Below are positions 8,548 through 17,509 of a stretch of 42,519 nt of DNA, piece by piece. Within the stretch, counting starts at the first letter, position 1. Every line of letters begins with the position of its first letter. The translations under genes and the position numbers were made by a program. Source of the DNA: Helicobacter sp. 13S00482-2 (GTDB lineage: Bacteria > Campylobacterota > Campylobacteria > Campylobacterales > Helicobacteraceae); contig NZ_MLAT01000013.1 of the NCBI RefSeq assembly GCF_002272795.1, forward strand, positions 1 through 42,519, read 5' to 3'. The notes beneath the pieces are model-generated. The model saw only the letters and a list, made by a program, of their open reading frames with translations, ran no database searches and was not told the DNA's origin.

Positions 8548-10595
8548 CTTCTAATCATTTAAAAAACCTCAATCCATCCCAATTAGAAGCCATCAATCAT
8601 ATCGATGGACCTATGTTAATATTAGCTGGTGCAGGAAGTGGCAAAACAAAAACACTCACCACGCGTTTAGCATACCTTATTGATGAAGTGGGTATCCCCA
8701 CTAGCTCAACCCTCACCCTTACTTTTACCAATAAAGCAGCTACAGAAATGCGTACAAGAGCACTTCATTTAATTGAGAATGCTTCCAATCAATCTCCTCC
8801 ACTTTTATGCACGTTTCATAAATTTGGTCTGTTATTTTTAAAATTCAATATCCATTTACTAGGACGAAAAACTAATTTTGTGCTTATAGATGGTGATGAT
8901 AAAAAAAAGATACTTAAAGGCTTCAAACCCAACTTGCCTATAGGTTATATAGAATCAAATATCTCTAATCTAAAAAACTTCCTGATCTCTCCTGATGAGG
9001 CTTTTGGTTCAGTTCAAAATGATTACCAAAAAGAAGTTGCAAAAGTTTATAAGCTCTATGAAGAATTTCTGAACGAAAAAAATATGGTTGATTTTGATGA
9101 TTTGCTTGTTTTGACTTATAAAATACTAGATATGAACCCCAATTTGGCAGAACAAACAAGCAAACATTATCAATACATTATGGTCGATGAATATCAAGAC
9201 ACTAATCGTTTACAATATCAACTCCTAAGAAAACTCTGTAGCACTCATCAAAATCTTTGTGTTGTTGGAGATGATGATCAAAGTATTTATGGATGGCGTG
9301 GGGCAGATATTACGAATATTTTAAATTTTAAAGATAATTTTAAAAATGTGAAGATTATCAAGCTTGAAGAAAACTATCGATCCACTGCCCAAATACTTAA
9401 AGGTGCGAATTCTCTTATTGATCACAACAAAAATCGATTGGGCAAAGAGCTTAAAAGCATCAAAGGGGATGGGAAAGAAATACAAATTTTACATTCTATG
9501 GATGAAACACAAGAGGCAGCCCTCATCTCCAAAAAAATCAAACAACTTTTAAAAGAAGGTATTCGTGCTACCCAAATAGCAGTTTTATTTAGAGTAAATG
9601 CACTATCTAGAAGTATAGAAGCAGGTTTCAATAGAGCTGAGATTCCTTATAAAATCATTGGGGCGATACGTTTTTATGAACGTTCTGAAATAAAAGATAT
9701 TTTGAGTTATCTGCGTTTGATTGTGAATCCAAATGATGATTTTTCTTTAGCTAGGATTATCAATAAACCCAAAAGAGGCATAGGAAAAACTACCCAGGAG
9801 AATATCTTTCAGGCTCTTCAAGTAGAAAAAATATCAGTTTATCAAGCACTCAAAGAAGATAAGCTAAGATCCATCATCTCCCCTAAAAATCATAAGACTT
9901 TAGAAGAATTTTTCTCTATGATTGATGATTTTGGATATTTTCTAAGTATCTCTCCTATGAGATTCATTGATGAATTTACATCCACTATCAATATCGTGGA
10001 TGAATCTGATAATTCCAATGATTCTATTGATAGACTCTATAACATTGAAGAATTTTATGGGATGTTCAAAGACTACATCATTCAATCTCCTGAAAATTCT
10101 CTAGAAGATTTTCTAAATGATCTCTCATTATCAAGTGAAAATACACCTGATGATGGAGATTATATTTCTTGTATGAGTGTACATTCTGCAAAAGGACTAG
10201 AGTTTGAATATGTTTTTATAACTGGATTTGAAGAGGGATTTTTTCCGCTAGTGCGTGATGAGAGTGACATAGAAGAAGAACGTAGATTGGGATATGTAGC
10301 CTTCACGAGGGCAAAAGATGAATTATTTATCTCCTATGTGGATTCAAGATTTTACAGAGGAGAACGAAGTTTGCTTGAAAAATCAAGGTTTTTAAAAGAA
10401 GCGGGTTTGCTTGGAGATCAAAAAACAACCTCATATGCAGAAGGAGAATTCAAAAAAGGCGATCTAATCTCACATAAGATTTTTGGTTCTGGTCGCATTA
10501 TCGGTATTCAAAAAATGGGATCAGACATCAAACTAAGAATCAGCTTTGGCGGACTAGAACGTGACATATTGTCTTCTTTTGTTCAAAAAGGATAA
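8544..10595 (+). CDS. uvrD: UvrD/PcrA-type superfamily 1 DNA helicase
   Basis: This is a 3'-5' DNA helicase for excision or mismatch-type repair and recombination control. The 683-residue protein carries the SF1A motifs in order: Q-motif LNPSQLEAI, Walker A AGAGSGKTKTL (about 27-37), TLTFTNKAA, Walker B MVDEYQDTN, motif III GDDDQSIYGWRGAD, motif IV LEENYRS, motif V SVHSAKGLEFEYVF and motif VI RLGYVAFTRAK. The C-terminal part resembles the short tudor-like tail of UvrD. Its length is close to bacterial UvrD/PcrA. Its start overlaps the TPR gene, and flgA follows after two bases. An A8 run lies at 8899-8906. Confidence 0.95.
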   Translation: MTSNHLKNLNPSQLEAINHIDGPMLILAGAGSGKTKTLTTRLAYLIDEVGIPTSSTLTLTFTNKAATEMRTRALHLIENASNQSPPLLCTFHKFGLLFLKFNIHLLGRKTNFVLIDGDDKKKILKGFKPNLPIGYIESNISNLKNFLISPDEAFGSVQNDYQKEVAKVYKLYEEFLNEKNMVDFDDLLVLTYKILDMNPNLAEQTSKHYQYIMVDEYQDTNRLQYQLLRKLCSTHQNLCVVGDDDQSIYGWRGADITNILNFKDNFKNVKIIKLEENYRSTAQILKGANSLIDHNKNRLGKELKSIKGDGKEIQILHSMDETQEAALISKKIKQLLKEGIRATQIAVLFRVNALSRSIEAGFNRAEIPYKIIGAIRFYERSEIKDILSYLRLIVNPNDDFSLARIINKPKRGIGKTTQENIFQALQVEKISVYQALKEDKLRSIISPKNHKTLEEFFSMIDDFGYFLSISPMRFIDEFTSTINIVDESDNSNDSIDRLYNIEEFYGMFKDYIIQSPENSLEDFLNDLSLSSENTPDDGDYISCMSVHSAKGLEFEYVFITGFEEGFFPLVRDESDIEEERRLGYVAFTRAKDELFISYVDSRFYRGERSLLEKSRFLKEAGLLGDQKTTSYAEGEFKKGDLISHKIFGSGRIIGIQKMGSDIKLRISFGGLERDILSSFVQKG

Positions 10596-10597
10596 AA

Positions 10598-11269
10598 ATG
10601 AAAAATATTTTTCTTTTATTTATTTTATTCGCTCATCTTTATGGGGGTGATAATCTAGCAGAGATGAAAAACTATATTCAAAAAGCTTACGAAAAAAAAT
10701 ATCAAAACTATGGAATCCATATCTCTAATATTATCTTCTCTATCTCTCCAAATATACCCATAGAAAGCTACCAAATAAGGTCTATTGATTTGGATTCTAA
10801 ATATCTGAACAAAAAAGATGGGATGATACTTTTGAGTGTGAATTCAAATGATGCTTTATTAAAAATTCCATTGCAATATCAATTACAAGCAACCATCAAC
10901 GTATATCGTGCCACAGAAACCATAAAAACCTCAGAAAATATAACTGATAAAAATTCCGCACAAGAAACCATTGCATTTGATAGAATCGCTCAAATACCCA
11001 TTGATTCATCTCAAATCAATCACATCAGTGCAAAATCATATATCAATCCAAACTCTATTATCACTCTAGATAAAATCCAATCCAAAATCCTGATACGGAA
11101 AAACGATAGCTTTACGGGATTCATAAAAGACAAACAAATCACGTTACAAACCACCCTTATAGCAAAAGAAAATGGAGCATTTGGAGATATTATCAATGCC
11201 ATCAATCCTGAAACCAAAAAAATCATTAAAGTCAAAGTTATTGACACAAATAAAGGAAAGATATTATGA
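10598..11269 (+). CDS. flgA: Flagellar P-ring assembly chaperone FlgA
   Basis: FlgA is a periplasmic chaperone for assembly of the flagellar P ring around the rod. The 223-residue protein starts with a signal peptide (MKNIFLLFILFAHLYG). Its C-terminal half has SAF-domain-like features: ISAKSYINPNSIITLDKI, then a final segment GAFGDIINAINPETKKIIKV that matches the FlgA C-terminal signature (G..G..I.V.N..S.k.i.g.V). AAGGATAA near the uvrD stop serves as the ribosome-binding site. It is embedded in a housekeeping operon rather than a flagellar one, as in H. pylori. Confidence 0.88.
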   Translation: MKNIFLLFILFAHLYGGDNLAEMKNYIQKAYEKKYQNYGIHISNIIFSISPNIPIESYQIRSIDLDSKYLNKKDGMILLSVNSNDALLKIPLQYQLQATINVYRATETIKTSENITDKNSAQETIAFDRIAQIPIDSSQINHISAKSYINPNSIITLDKIQSKILIRKNDSFTGFIKDKQITLQTTLIAKENGAFGDIINAINPETKKIIKVKVIDTNKGKIL

Positions 11270-11835
11270 AAATGGTCGTGGGGATTAGTGGAGCTAGTGG
11301 CACTAGGCTTGGAATAAACTTTATCAAAGCTATTCCCAAAGAAATTGAGCTTTTTGTAGTTCTCTCTACAAGCAGTAAGATAGTTGCCAAAGAAGAAATG
11401 GGTGAGAAAATAGAATCTAGCCTTAATGAACTCATAAAAAATGATAGAAAAATGACCATTTTTAATTCAAATGAGATTTCCGCAAGTATTGCTTCAGGAA
11501 GTTTTAATGTCGATATGATGGCTATTGTACCAACAAGTATGGATATGTTAGCAAAAATCTCTTGCGGGATTGCTGATGATCTTATTTCAAGAACTGCAAG
11601 TGTGATAATTAAAGAAAACAAAACACTCCTCTTAACCCCAAGAGAACTTCCACTTTCAGCTATTGCACTAGAAAATATGCTCAAACTTTCAAAATTAGGT
11701 GTGATTATCTCTCCTCCGATAATGGCATATTATGCCAAAATAACAGATCTAGAGTCTATGGAAAACTTTATTATAGGTAGATGGCTAGATAGCCTAAGAA
11801 TACCTAATAATCTTTATAGCAGATGGGGAGAATGA
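11266..11835 (+). CDS. ubiX: Flavin prenyltransferase UbiX
   Basis: UbiX attaches a dimethylallyl group to FMN, making the prenylated FMN cofactor for UbiD-type decarboxylases. The 189-residue protein has the flavodoxin-like N-terminus VVGISGASGTRLG, the central SFNVDMMAIVPTSMDMLAKI and GIADDLISRTA, and the C-terminal TPRELPLSAIALENMLKL. All are characteristic of UbiX/Pad1. Length is typical. The start overlaps the flgA stop as ATGA and coaD follows directly. No ubiD gene is present in the window. Confidence 0.95.
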   Translation: MKMVVGISGASGTRLGINFIKAIPKEIELFVVLSTSSKIVAKEEMGEKIESSLNELIKNDRKMTIFNSNEISASIASGSFNVDMMAIVPTSMDMLAKISCGIADDLISRTASVIIKENKTLLLTPRELPLSAIALENMLKLSKLGVIISPPIMAYYAKITDLESMENFIIGRWLDSLRIPNNLYSRWGE

Positions 11836-12318
11836 ATGAATAAAGTAGCTATCTATCCAGGAACTTTTGATCCTGTAACAAATGGACATTTGGACATCAT
11901 CAGGCGAAGCGTTGAGCTCTTTGATAAGGTCATTATTGCTATTGCAAAATCAAGCTCAAAAACCCCTATGTTTGAACTCTCAGATCGTAAAAAAATGATG
12001 GAATTAGCGACTAATGCCATTCCTAAAGTCAGATGTGTTTGTTTTGATAATCTTTTAGCCGATTTTGCCAAAGAGAATGGAGCTAAACTTGTTATTAGAG
12101 GGCTTAGAGTTGTGAGTGATTTTGAATATGAATTGCAAATGGGATATGCAAATGCTTCATTAAATGACGAACTAGACACCATTTATTTTATGCCAACATT
12201 AAAAAATGCCTTTATTAGCTCATCAATTATCAGAAGTATTTTACAACACAATGGAAAAGTATCTCATCTCATACCTGAAGTTGTGTATGAATACATACAC
12301 AATATAAAAGGTTTATAA
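11836..12318 (+). CDS. coaD: Phosphopantetheine adenylyltransferase
   Basis: CoaD catalyses the penultimate step of coenzyme A synthesis, transferring AMP from ATP to 4'-phosphopantetheine. The 160-residue protein shows the nucleotidyltransferase signature [18 protein letters not shown], the [22 protein letters not shown] segment in family position, and the C-terminal ISSSIIRS motif. Length matches the 155-165 residue family. It sits between ubiX and tmk with no spacing, in the same order as H. pylori. Confidence 0.98.
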   Translation: MNKVAIYPGTFDPVTNGHLDIIRRSVELFDKVIIAIAKSSSKTPMFELSDRKKMMELATNAIPKVRCVCFDNLLADFAKENGAKLVIRGLRVVSDFEYELQMGYANASLNDELDTIYFMPTLKNAFISSSIIRSILQHNGKVSHLIPEVVYEYIHNIKGL

Positions 12319-12903
12319 ATGTATATCGCTTTAGAAGGAATTGATACCTCAGGTAAATCCACGCAAATCAAGCTTTTAAAAGAAACTTTTAAAGAAGCTA
12401 TCATCACTAAAGAACCTGGCGGGAGTTCATTGGGCATACAAATTCGTGAAATGATCTTAAAAGAACATAGCATTGATAAAACTAATCACATAGATTCAAA
12501 AACAGAATTTCTTTTGTTTCTAGCTGACAGGGCAGAACACACTGCAAAAATCATCAAACCCAATCAAAATAAGCTTATCATATCAGATAGAAGCCTCATC
12601 TCAGGTATTGCATATGCTAAAGATATAGCAAATGCTAAAGAACTAAATTTGTTTGCAACCCAAAATATCACTCCTGATGCGGTTATTGTGTTAGAACTTG
12701 ATGAAAATACACTTCAAAATCGACTAGGACAAAAACAAAATGATATCATTGAACAACGAGGTATCACATACCTACTCAATATTCAAAAAAGGATAAAATC
12801 AATCACAAAAGATTTGGGATGTGAACTGAAAATTATCAATGCATCAGATTCAATAGAACATATTCAAGAAAATATCAAAGAATTCATACAACAAAAAATA
12901 TGA
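12319..12903 (+). CDS. tmk: Thymidylate kinase
   Basis: Tmk phosphorylates dTMP to dTDP. The 194-residue protein has a P-loop ALEGIDTSGKSTQ (about 4-16), the KEPGGSSLG dTMP-contacting segment, the DRSLISGIAYA (DR[YH]) motif and the lid-region RLGQKQNDIIEQRG. Length is slightly short of the 200-215 residue norm, as in H. pylori. The start follows the coaD stop immediately and the stop overlaps the next gene as ATGA. Confidence 0.96.
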   Translation: MYIALEGIDTSGKSTQIKLLKETFKEAIITKEPGGSSLGIQIREMILKEHSIDKTNHIDSKTEFLLFLADRAEHTAKIIKPNQNKLIISDRSLISGIAYAKDIANAKELNLFATQNITPDAVIVLELDENTLQNRLGQKQNDIIEQRGITYLLNIQKRIKSITKDLGCELKIINASDSIEHIQENIKEFIQQKI

Positions 12904-13514
12904 AATGCATCATCTGTGCACGTTTTAAATTTTGGGATCTAAAAACCATAAAAGGCACTATCTTCTTATTTGATCCGATTTGTCAAAAATGTCTTGAAAA
13001 CATAAAAATCACACCTAGAATGCGTGTGATTGATGGTATAAGTGTGTATAGTTTTTATCGTTATGATGAAGTTTCTATGCTCATAGGGAGCAAATATAGC
13101 ATTTTTGGTAGTAGAGTATTAAAAATCTTAGCAAAAAAGGCAAGTGAATACTTTTTTGAATCCCACAATGCACATTTATGGGGTAAAAATGAAATTTATG
13201 GACTAGGTATTGATGATTGCATCAGAAGTTACTACTCTCATAGTGCTGTGATCTTAAAAGAATTCTGTAAATATACCTTCAAGCCTTCCTATGGCGCACT
13301 CAAAGCCAAAAATATCGTGCATTATGCAGGAAAAACCCTTCAATATCGACAAAACAATCCTAGAAACTTTATCTATAAAAAAGATTTTAAAAATGTCTTT
13401 ATCGTAGATGACATCATCACCACAGGAACAACTATAAAAGAAGCCAAAAAGGTCATAGAAAAAACAGGAACAAATGTGCTATTTGGAATTGTTTTGTGCG
13501 ATGCCAAAAATTAA
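12900..13514 (+). CDS. ComF-family phosphoribosyltransferase-like protein
   Basis: The 204-residue protein begins with a cysteine pair motif (CIIC) and a second CQKC near residue 28-31, resembling the ComF zinc-binding head. The C-terminal half has the PRPP-binding signature VFIVDDIITTGTTIKEA. In naturally competent bacteria ComFC proteins aid uptake or processing of transforming DNA, and this family is required for transformation in H. pylori. It ends the serS-led unit and overlaps the convergent outer-membrane gene by four bases. A competence role is inferred from family and synteny. Confidence 0.87.
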   Translation: MKCIICARFKFWDLKTIKGTIFLFDPICQKCLENIKITPRMRVIDGISVYSFYRYDEVSMLIGSKYSIFGSRVLKILAKKASEYFFESHNAHLWGKNEIYGLGIDDCIRSYYSHSAVILKEFCKYTFKPSYGALKAKNIVHYAGKTLQYRQNNPRNFIYKKDFKNVFIVDDIITTGTTIKEAKKVIEKTGTNVLFGIVLCDAKN

Positions 13515-14371
13515 AAACCATAGCCTATTTGAACTCCAAATACCTTAGTATTATTATCAGGTTCCACATAATAACCCAAAAATTTACCTCCCCTACTCGC
13601 CTCTTGAAGATTTGATTTTTTTATATTCCAATAATCGAAAAAAGCCTCTACATTGATTGACTGTTTCTTTGTGATAAAAAAATCAACCCCCAATGAGACC
13701 CTCGAACCACTGCCATTTTTTTGAGTAAAATACGCATCATTATCCCATCCAAGATCGGTAAAATGAGTGATATTGCTACCCATCAACAACGCTCTGAGCT
13801 CTCCATTTAATTTAAATTTAATGAAGTTATTCAGCCAAAACTTGGCCTCAAGCCCAAAGGGCATATATAGATAACTCTGTTCTCGCCTATAAGCGACTAA
13901 CTGGCCAGGCGGATTTTGAATATCATTATCCAAATACCGATAACCTATCCCTGTATAAAGTGTTACCCATTCTTCTTCAAATCCATCTCCAAGCACCAAG
14001 CCTAATCTTCCTACACCACCTAGATAATAATCAGCCGATCTCACGCTTAGTGGAGTGGTTTCATTTGTAACAGAATTGTGAATACTCCCATCATAGACAT
14101 TCTTACCAATATCTTGAGAATAATAAATCTGCACATCTGTTTTGAAAAAAGGATTCAACTTTACCCCAAATAATCCATTTAAATGATACATTGCCCCAGA
14201 GATAGACATCACACTAGGTTCGGTGTAGGTATAATATTCCATACCAAAGTTCACGCTTCCATAAGGATGAAATCCTAATGCTAAATTAGGATTACTAGCA
14301 GGTCGCCGCTCTAATGCATGAATACATAAGGGGAGGAAAAAACAAATCAAGATTTTAATGTAATTTTTCAT
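13511..14371 (-). CDS. Outer-membrane beta-barrel protein, unknown
   Basis: The 286-residue protein has a clear signal peptide (KILICFFLPLCIHA, about residues 6-19). Alternating aromatic/polar strands such as SVNFGMEYYTYTE, FGVKLNPFFKTDVQIYYSQ and VSLGVDFFITKKQSINVEAFFDYW follow. It ends in VFGVQIGYGF, a C-terminal aromatic strand typical of BAM substrates. I do not recognise a named Helicobacter outer-membrane family, and adhesin-type terminal repeats are absent. It is the last gene of the cluster with znuA, znuC, mqo and znuB, and its start overlaps the small coiled-coil gene by four bases. A role in metal passage across the outer membrane is possible but rests on context alone. Confidence 0.82.
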   Translation of the reverse strand: MKNYIKILICFFLPLCIHALERRPASNPNLALGFHPYGSVNFGMEYYTYTEPSVMSISGAMYHLNGLFGVKLNPFFKTDVQIYYSQDIGKNVYDGSIHNSVTNETTPLSVRSADYYLGGVGRLGLVLGDGFEEEWVTLYTGIGYRYLDNDIQNPPGQLVAYRREQSYLYMPFGLEAKFWLNNFIKFKLNGELRALLMGSNITHFTDLGWDNDAYFTQKNGSGSRVSLGVDFFITKKQSINVEAFFDYWNIKKSNLQEASRGGKFLGYYVEPDNNTKVFGVQIGYGF

Positions 14372-14589
14372 TTTTTAACCACGCTTTTATAATTTTCTTC
14401 TAAATGTTTAACTTGATACTCTAAGATTTTCATCTCTTTACTCATGCCTGCTATAGCACTAGCTTCACTGACCAATACAGATAAAGAAATGAGCATTAAA
14501 ATAACAGAGGCTATACCCACAATCACTGCTATTTTTACAGATCTACGCGACATTTTCAAACAAAAATCATATTCTTTATTATTAGACAT
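14368..14589 (-). CDS. Small single-helix membrane protein with coiled coil
   Basis: The 73-residue protein has a positively charged N-terminal segment (MSRRSVK), one transmembrane helix (about residues 19-41, IAVIVGIASVILMLISLSV) and a C-terminal Lys/Glu-rich helix (KEMKILEYQVKHLEENYKS) with heptad-like spacing. This suggests a membrane-tethered coiled coil. It lies 9 bases after znuB and overlaps the outer-membrane gene as ATGA, so it is translated with both. No family is recognised. Confidence 0.7.
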   Translation of the reverse strand: MSNNKEYDFCLKMSRRSVKIAVIVGIASVILMLISLSVLVSEASAIAGMSKEMKILEYQVKHLEENYKSVVKK

Positions 14590-14598
14590 TTTTTTCCT

Positions 14599-15414
14599 TT
14601 ATAATTTTAGCTTATAAGATAATTTTTTTAGTAAAATCGCAATTGCCATTCCTAAGACTGAAGCAATAACGATACAAGCTCCAATACTCAAATCATATAC
14701 ATAAGAAACAAAAAAACCTATCCACATAAATAATAGTGAAAGTGCCCACGATAAAAACATTTGAGATCTTAAAGAAGATACAAACATCGTCGCAATATAA
14801 GCAGGAATGGACAAAATCGAAAGAACCAAAATAAGTCCAGCCACACCCATGCTCATAACAACGCCCAATGAAACAAGCACAAAAATAATAATATTAAAAA
14901 TTTGCACATTGAGTTTTTTAAGAGTGCAAAATTCACTATCATAAAAAATGCTCAAAATTTCCTGATAATACATAAACACAAAAATGAGTAAAACCACATC
15001 AAATACAGCAATACTAATAATATCGCTAGGTGCTACGGCGATAATAGAGCCAAACAAATAACTAGTAATATCACTACCATAACCAGGAGTTAAATCAATC
15101 AAAATAATTCCTATAGCCATACCAAGTGCCCAACTTGCAGCAATAAATGTATCAATGCGATTTTTATATTTATTAACAGCATATACCATCAATAATCCCA
15201 TCAAAACCCCTGCAAGTGAAGCTCCCAATGTTGCATTAAAACCAAAATACAATGCAACCCCCACACCCCCAAACGCACTATGAGCAACCCCACCTGTAAG
15301 AAATACAGTCTTATTAGATACCACAATGGAGCCTATAATACCAGCACAAATACTAATGAGAAAAGAGGCAATGAGTGCATTCTGAACAAAAGAATAGGAA
15401 AAAAATTCACTCAT
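14599..15414 (-). CDS. znuB: Zinc/manganese-type ABC transporter permease (ZnuB-like)
   Basis: This is the membrane permease of a cluster 9 metal importer. The 271-residue protein has about eight hydrophobic segments and family landmarks: SICAGIIGSIVVSNKTVFLTGG near the N-terminus, the AHSAFGGVGVALYFG segment and a central SYLFGSIIAVAPSDI. The ATP-binding and solute-binding genes lie upstream in the same orientation, but mqo sits between znuC and this gene. The His-rich ZnuA points to zinc as substrate, with manganese as the main alternative. Confidence 0.92.
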   Translation of the reverse strand: MSEFFSYSFVQNALIASFLISICAGIIGSIVVSNKTVFLTGGVAHSAFGGVGVALYFGFNATLGASLAGVLMGLLMVYAVNKYKNRIDTFIAASWALGMAIGIILIDLTPGYGSDITSYLFGSIIAVAPSDIISIAVFDVVLLIFVFMYYQEILSIFYDSEFCTLKKLNVQIFNIIIFVLVSLGVVMSMGVAGLILVLSILSIPAYIATMFVSSLRSQMFLSWALSLLFMWIGFFVSYVYDLSIGACIVIASVLGMAIAILLKKLSYKLKL

Positions 15415-15427
15415 TTAGTAATTCTTA

Positions 15428-16777
15428 TCAGTCCAATTCTTCAGGAGATAAATCCTGATAAAATCTCTCTAAATCAAATCTAGCCCCCAAATAATCAGTG
15501 ATCTCTCTAGCATCTATCAAAGCATTTTGCAAACAACTTGTCGCACCAGGGGAAGGGGTCATATTAAAGGTTATTCCCTTATTGGTAGATATTTTTTTCT
15601 CACCCAATTCAAGTTTTTTATTTACTCTATCAAGAACTTGAGGACGCACTTCTCCAAAACCACTAGCATAACTCAAATCTTCAAGTCTCAAAGAAGGAAT
15701 GATTTTCCTAGCATCTTTTAGGAATTTTTTCTTCCCAACATAAGGAAGTTCAAAAATCACATTTTTAACAACATAGTCACGGATCTCTTTATCAGAAAGC
15801 AAATCCCAAGTGATTTTAAAAACCTCTCTATTTAAATCCATTTTCAACAAATCCAAACTAATCCCACCAAATAAATGTTTATTTCTCTCTAATTTTGGCA
15901 TTGCAAGAGCTGTAGGTCCAAGTCTAGTCTTGCCCTTGATGACAACATCGGGATCTCCATGAACTGCTGCAAATGGCAATTTTGGATTTTGAACGGTATA
16001 GACCTTGCCTCTAAGTAAATCGGGCACGAAATAAAAACTCCCTGCTACGGGCAAACACCCTAGTTCTAGTCCATATCCCATTGATTGGGCTAGTGGCAAT
16101 GCATAAGAACCCGCATCTACCAACACAAATTTTGCATGAATTTCTCTTGAATCATCAGATATGATGGTGTATCCGCCTGAATGAGGTTGTATTTTTTGAA
16201 CCTTATAGTTCAAAAAAACCTCATTGTTAGGCTTGATTCTTTTTCCTTCGCGTACAAAATCTTCAGCCAAAAGTCCAAAATTCATCGCACACCAATCCTT
16301 TTTAAATCCTGATGCAATAACATTTTCAGGTCTGTCTTCTCCATTGGCTTGTAAAATAACTTTTGGCTCAATCTTCCTAATGGTACCTTTATCAAAAGAC
16401 TCTAATTCAGGAAATACCTCTTTAAAATCCTGATGGCGTTTTCTCATAAATTCACATTCCTCATCCCCCACACCAATAGCCATTTTTTGATTTTCAAAAA
16501 TGATTTGATTTTGGAGATTTCTATTTAAAGCATAGCGTCTTACTTTATAAGCTGACAATTTGACTTTCTTAGCTTTTTGAACTGTGTAATTTGTTTCAAT
16601 AGAACCATCATGAATGGTTTGAGAATTTGCTTTTGCACTCGAGCTAACCATTGCTAATTGAGGACATTTTTCAACAATAGCGATCTTTTTAATATCACTA
16701 TATTCGCTCAATGTATAAAAAGCTGCACACCCAGAAACCCCTCCGCCAATAATAACAACATCAAATTCATTTTCCAT
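15428..16777 (-). CDS. mqo: Malate:quinone oxidoreductase
   Basis: This is a membrane-associated FAD enzyme that oxidises malate to oxaloacetate and passes electrons to menaquinone, replacing malate dehydrogenase in many Helicobacter. The 449-residue protein begins with the dinucleotide-binding motif [17 protein letters not shown]. Other segments in expected order are [47 protein letters not shown] and the C-terminal [20 protein letters not shown]. Its size and motifs suit the Helicobacter-type Mqo. It lies between znuC (12 bases) and znuB (13 bases), an odd position for a respiratory enzyme. In H. pylori the neighbouring gene is also an NlpC/P60 protein. Confidence 0.92.
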   Translation of the reverse strand: MENEFDVVIIGGGVSGCAAFYTLSEYSDIKKIAIVEKCPQLAMVSSSAKANSQTIHDGSIETNYTVQKAKKVKLSAYKVRRYALNRNLQNQIIFENQKMAIGVGDEECEFMRKRHQDFKEVFPELESFDKGTIRKIEPKVILQANGEDRPENVIASGFKKDWCAMNFGLLAEDFVREGKRIKPNNEVFLNYKVQKIQPHSGGYTIISDDSREIHAKFVLVDAGSYALPLAQSMGYGLELGCLPVAGSFYFVPDLLRGKVYTVQNPKLPFAAVHGDPDVVIKGKTRLGPTALAMPKLERNKHLFGGISLDLLKMDLNREVFKITWDLLSDKEIRDYVVKNVIFELPYVGKKKFLKDARKIIPSLRLEDLSYASGFGEVRPQVLDRVNKKLELGEKKISTNKGITFNMTPSPGATSCLQNALIDAREITDYLGARFDLERFYQDLSPEELD

Positions 16778-16789
16778 TTTTATGACTCC

Positions 16790-17509
16790 TCAAATCGCAA
16801 ATTTATCAAGTAAATCAACCTCACATATATGCCCATCTGTATCTAAGTTCAGATTTGGAATTTTATGCACTATCACTTCCTTATTCACATAAAGAACCCT
16901 TGAAGCGTATCCTAAAAGTACAGATATGTCGTGACTGATCACAATTATAGTATGAAAGGCATTAAAAGATTTTAATATTTTATAAATTTCGCTTTGCGTC
17001 TTGGTATCAATGCTAGAAGTTGGTTCATCTAAAATAATCAACTTAGGGCTACCGCAAAGGGCTCTAGCTATCAAAACCCTTTGTCTTTGTCCCCCTGAAA
17101 GTTCAGAAATTCTCTTGTAGGCTAGATCTTTCACACCCAATTTATCTAACATTTCAAAAGCAAGAATTGTTTCATTTTTACTCACTTTATATCCAAAAAG
17201 ATTTTTTTTGAGAAATCCCATCTTCACAACATCAATAGCCTGTATAGGGAAATCACTATTAATTGTAGTGTCTTGTGGGACATAGCCAATAAGACTATGA
17301 GGATTAAAAACAGAATTATGGGGATAAAAGATCTTTCCCTTATTGGGCTCCAAAAGTCCTAGCAATATCTTAATGAGGGTTGTCTTTCCTCCGCCATTTG
17401 GACCAATAACTGCTAAAAAATCATCTTCCATCACTGAAAAATTGACGTTTTCTAAAACATAATCACTCCCATAACGATAACACAGATCTTTGCATTCTAA
17501 AAGTTCCAT
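16790..17509 (-). CDS. znuC: Zinc/manganese-type ABC transporter ATP-binding protein (ZnuC-like)
   Basis: The 239-residue ATPase has Walker A GPNGGGKTTLIKILLG (about 36-51), the Q-loop region IGYVPQDTTINSDFPI typical of metal importers (PQ...D..FPi), ABC signature LSGGQRQRVLIARAL, Walker B KLIILDEPTSSID and H-loop IVISHDI. Length is normal. Its ATG overlaps the znuA stop by one base, so the pair is coupled. The cognate permease is separated by mqo. Confidence 0.94.
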   Translation of the reverse strand: MELLECKDLCYRYGSDYVLENVNFSVMEDDFLAVIGPNGGGKTTLIKILLGLLEPNKGKIFYPHNSVFNPHSLIGYVPQDTTINSDFPIQAIDVVKMGFLKKNLFGYKVSKNETILAFEMLDKLGVKDLAYKRISELSGGQRQRVLIARALCGSPKLIILDEPTSSIDTKTQSEIYKILKSFNAFHTIIVISHDISVLLGYASRVLYVNKEVIVHKIPNLNLDTDGHICEVDLLDKFAI

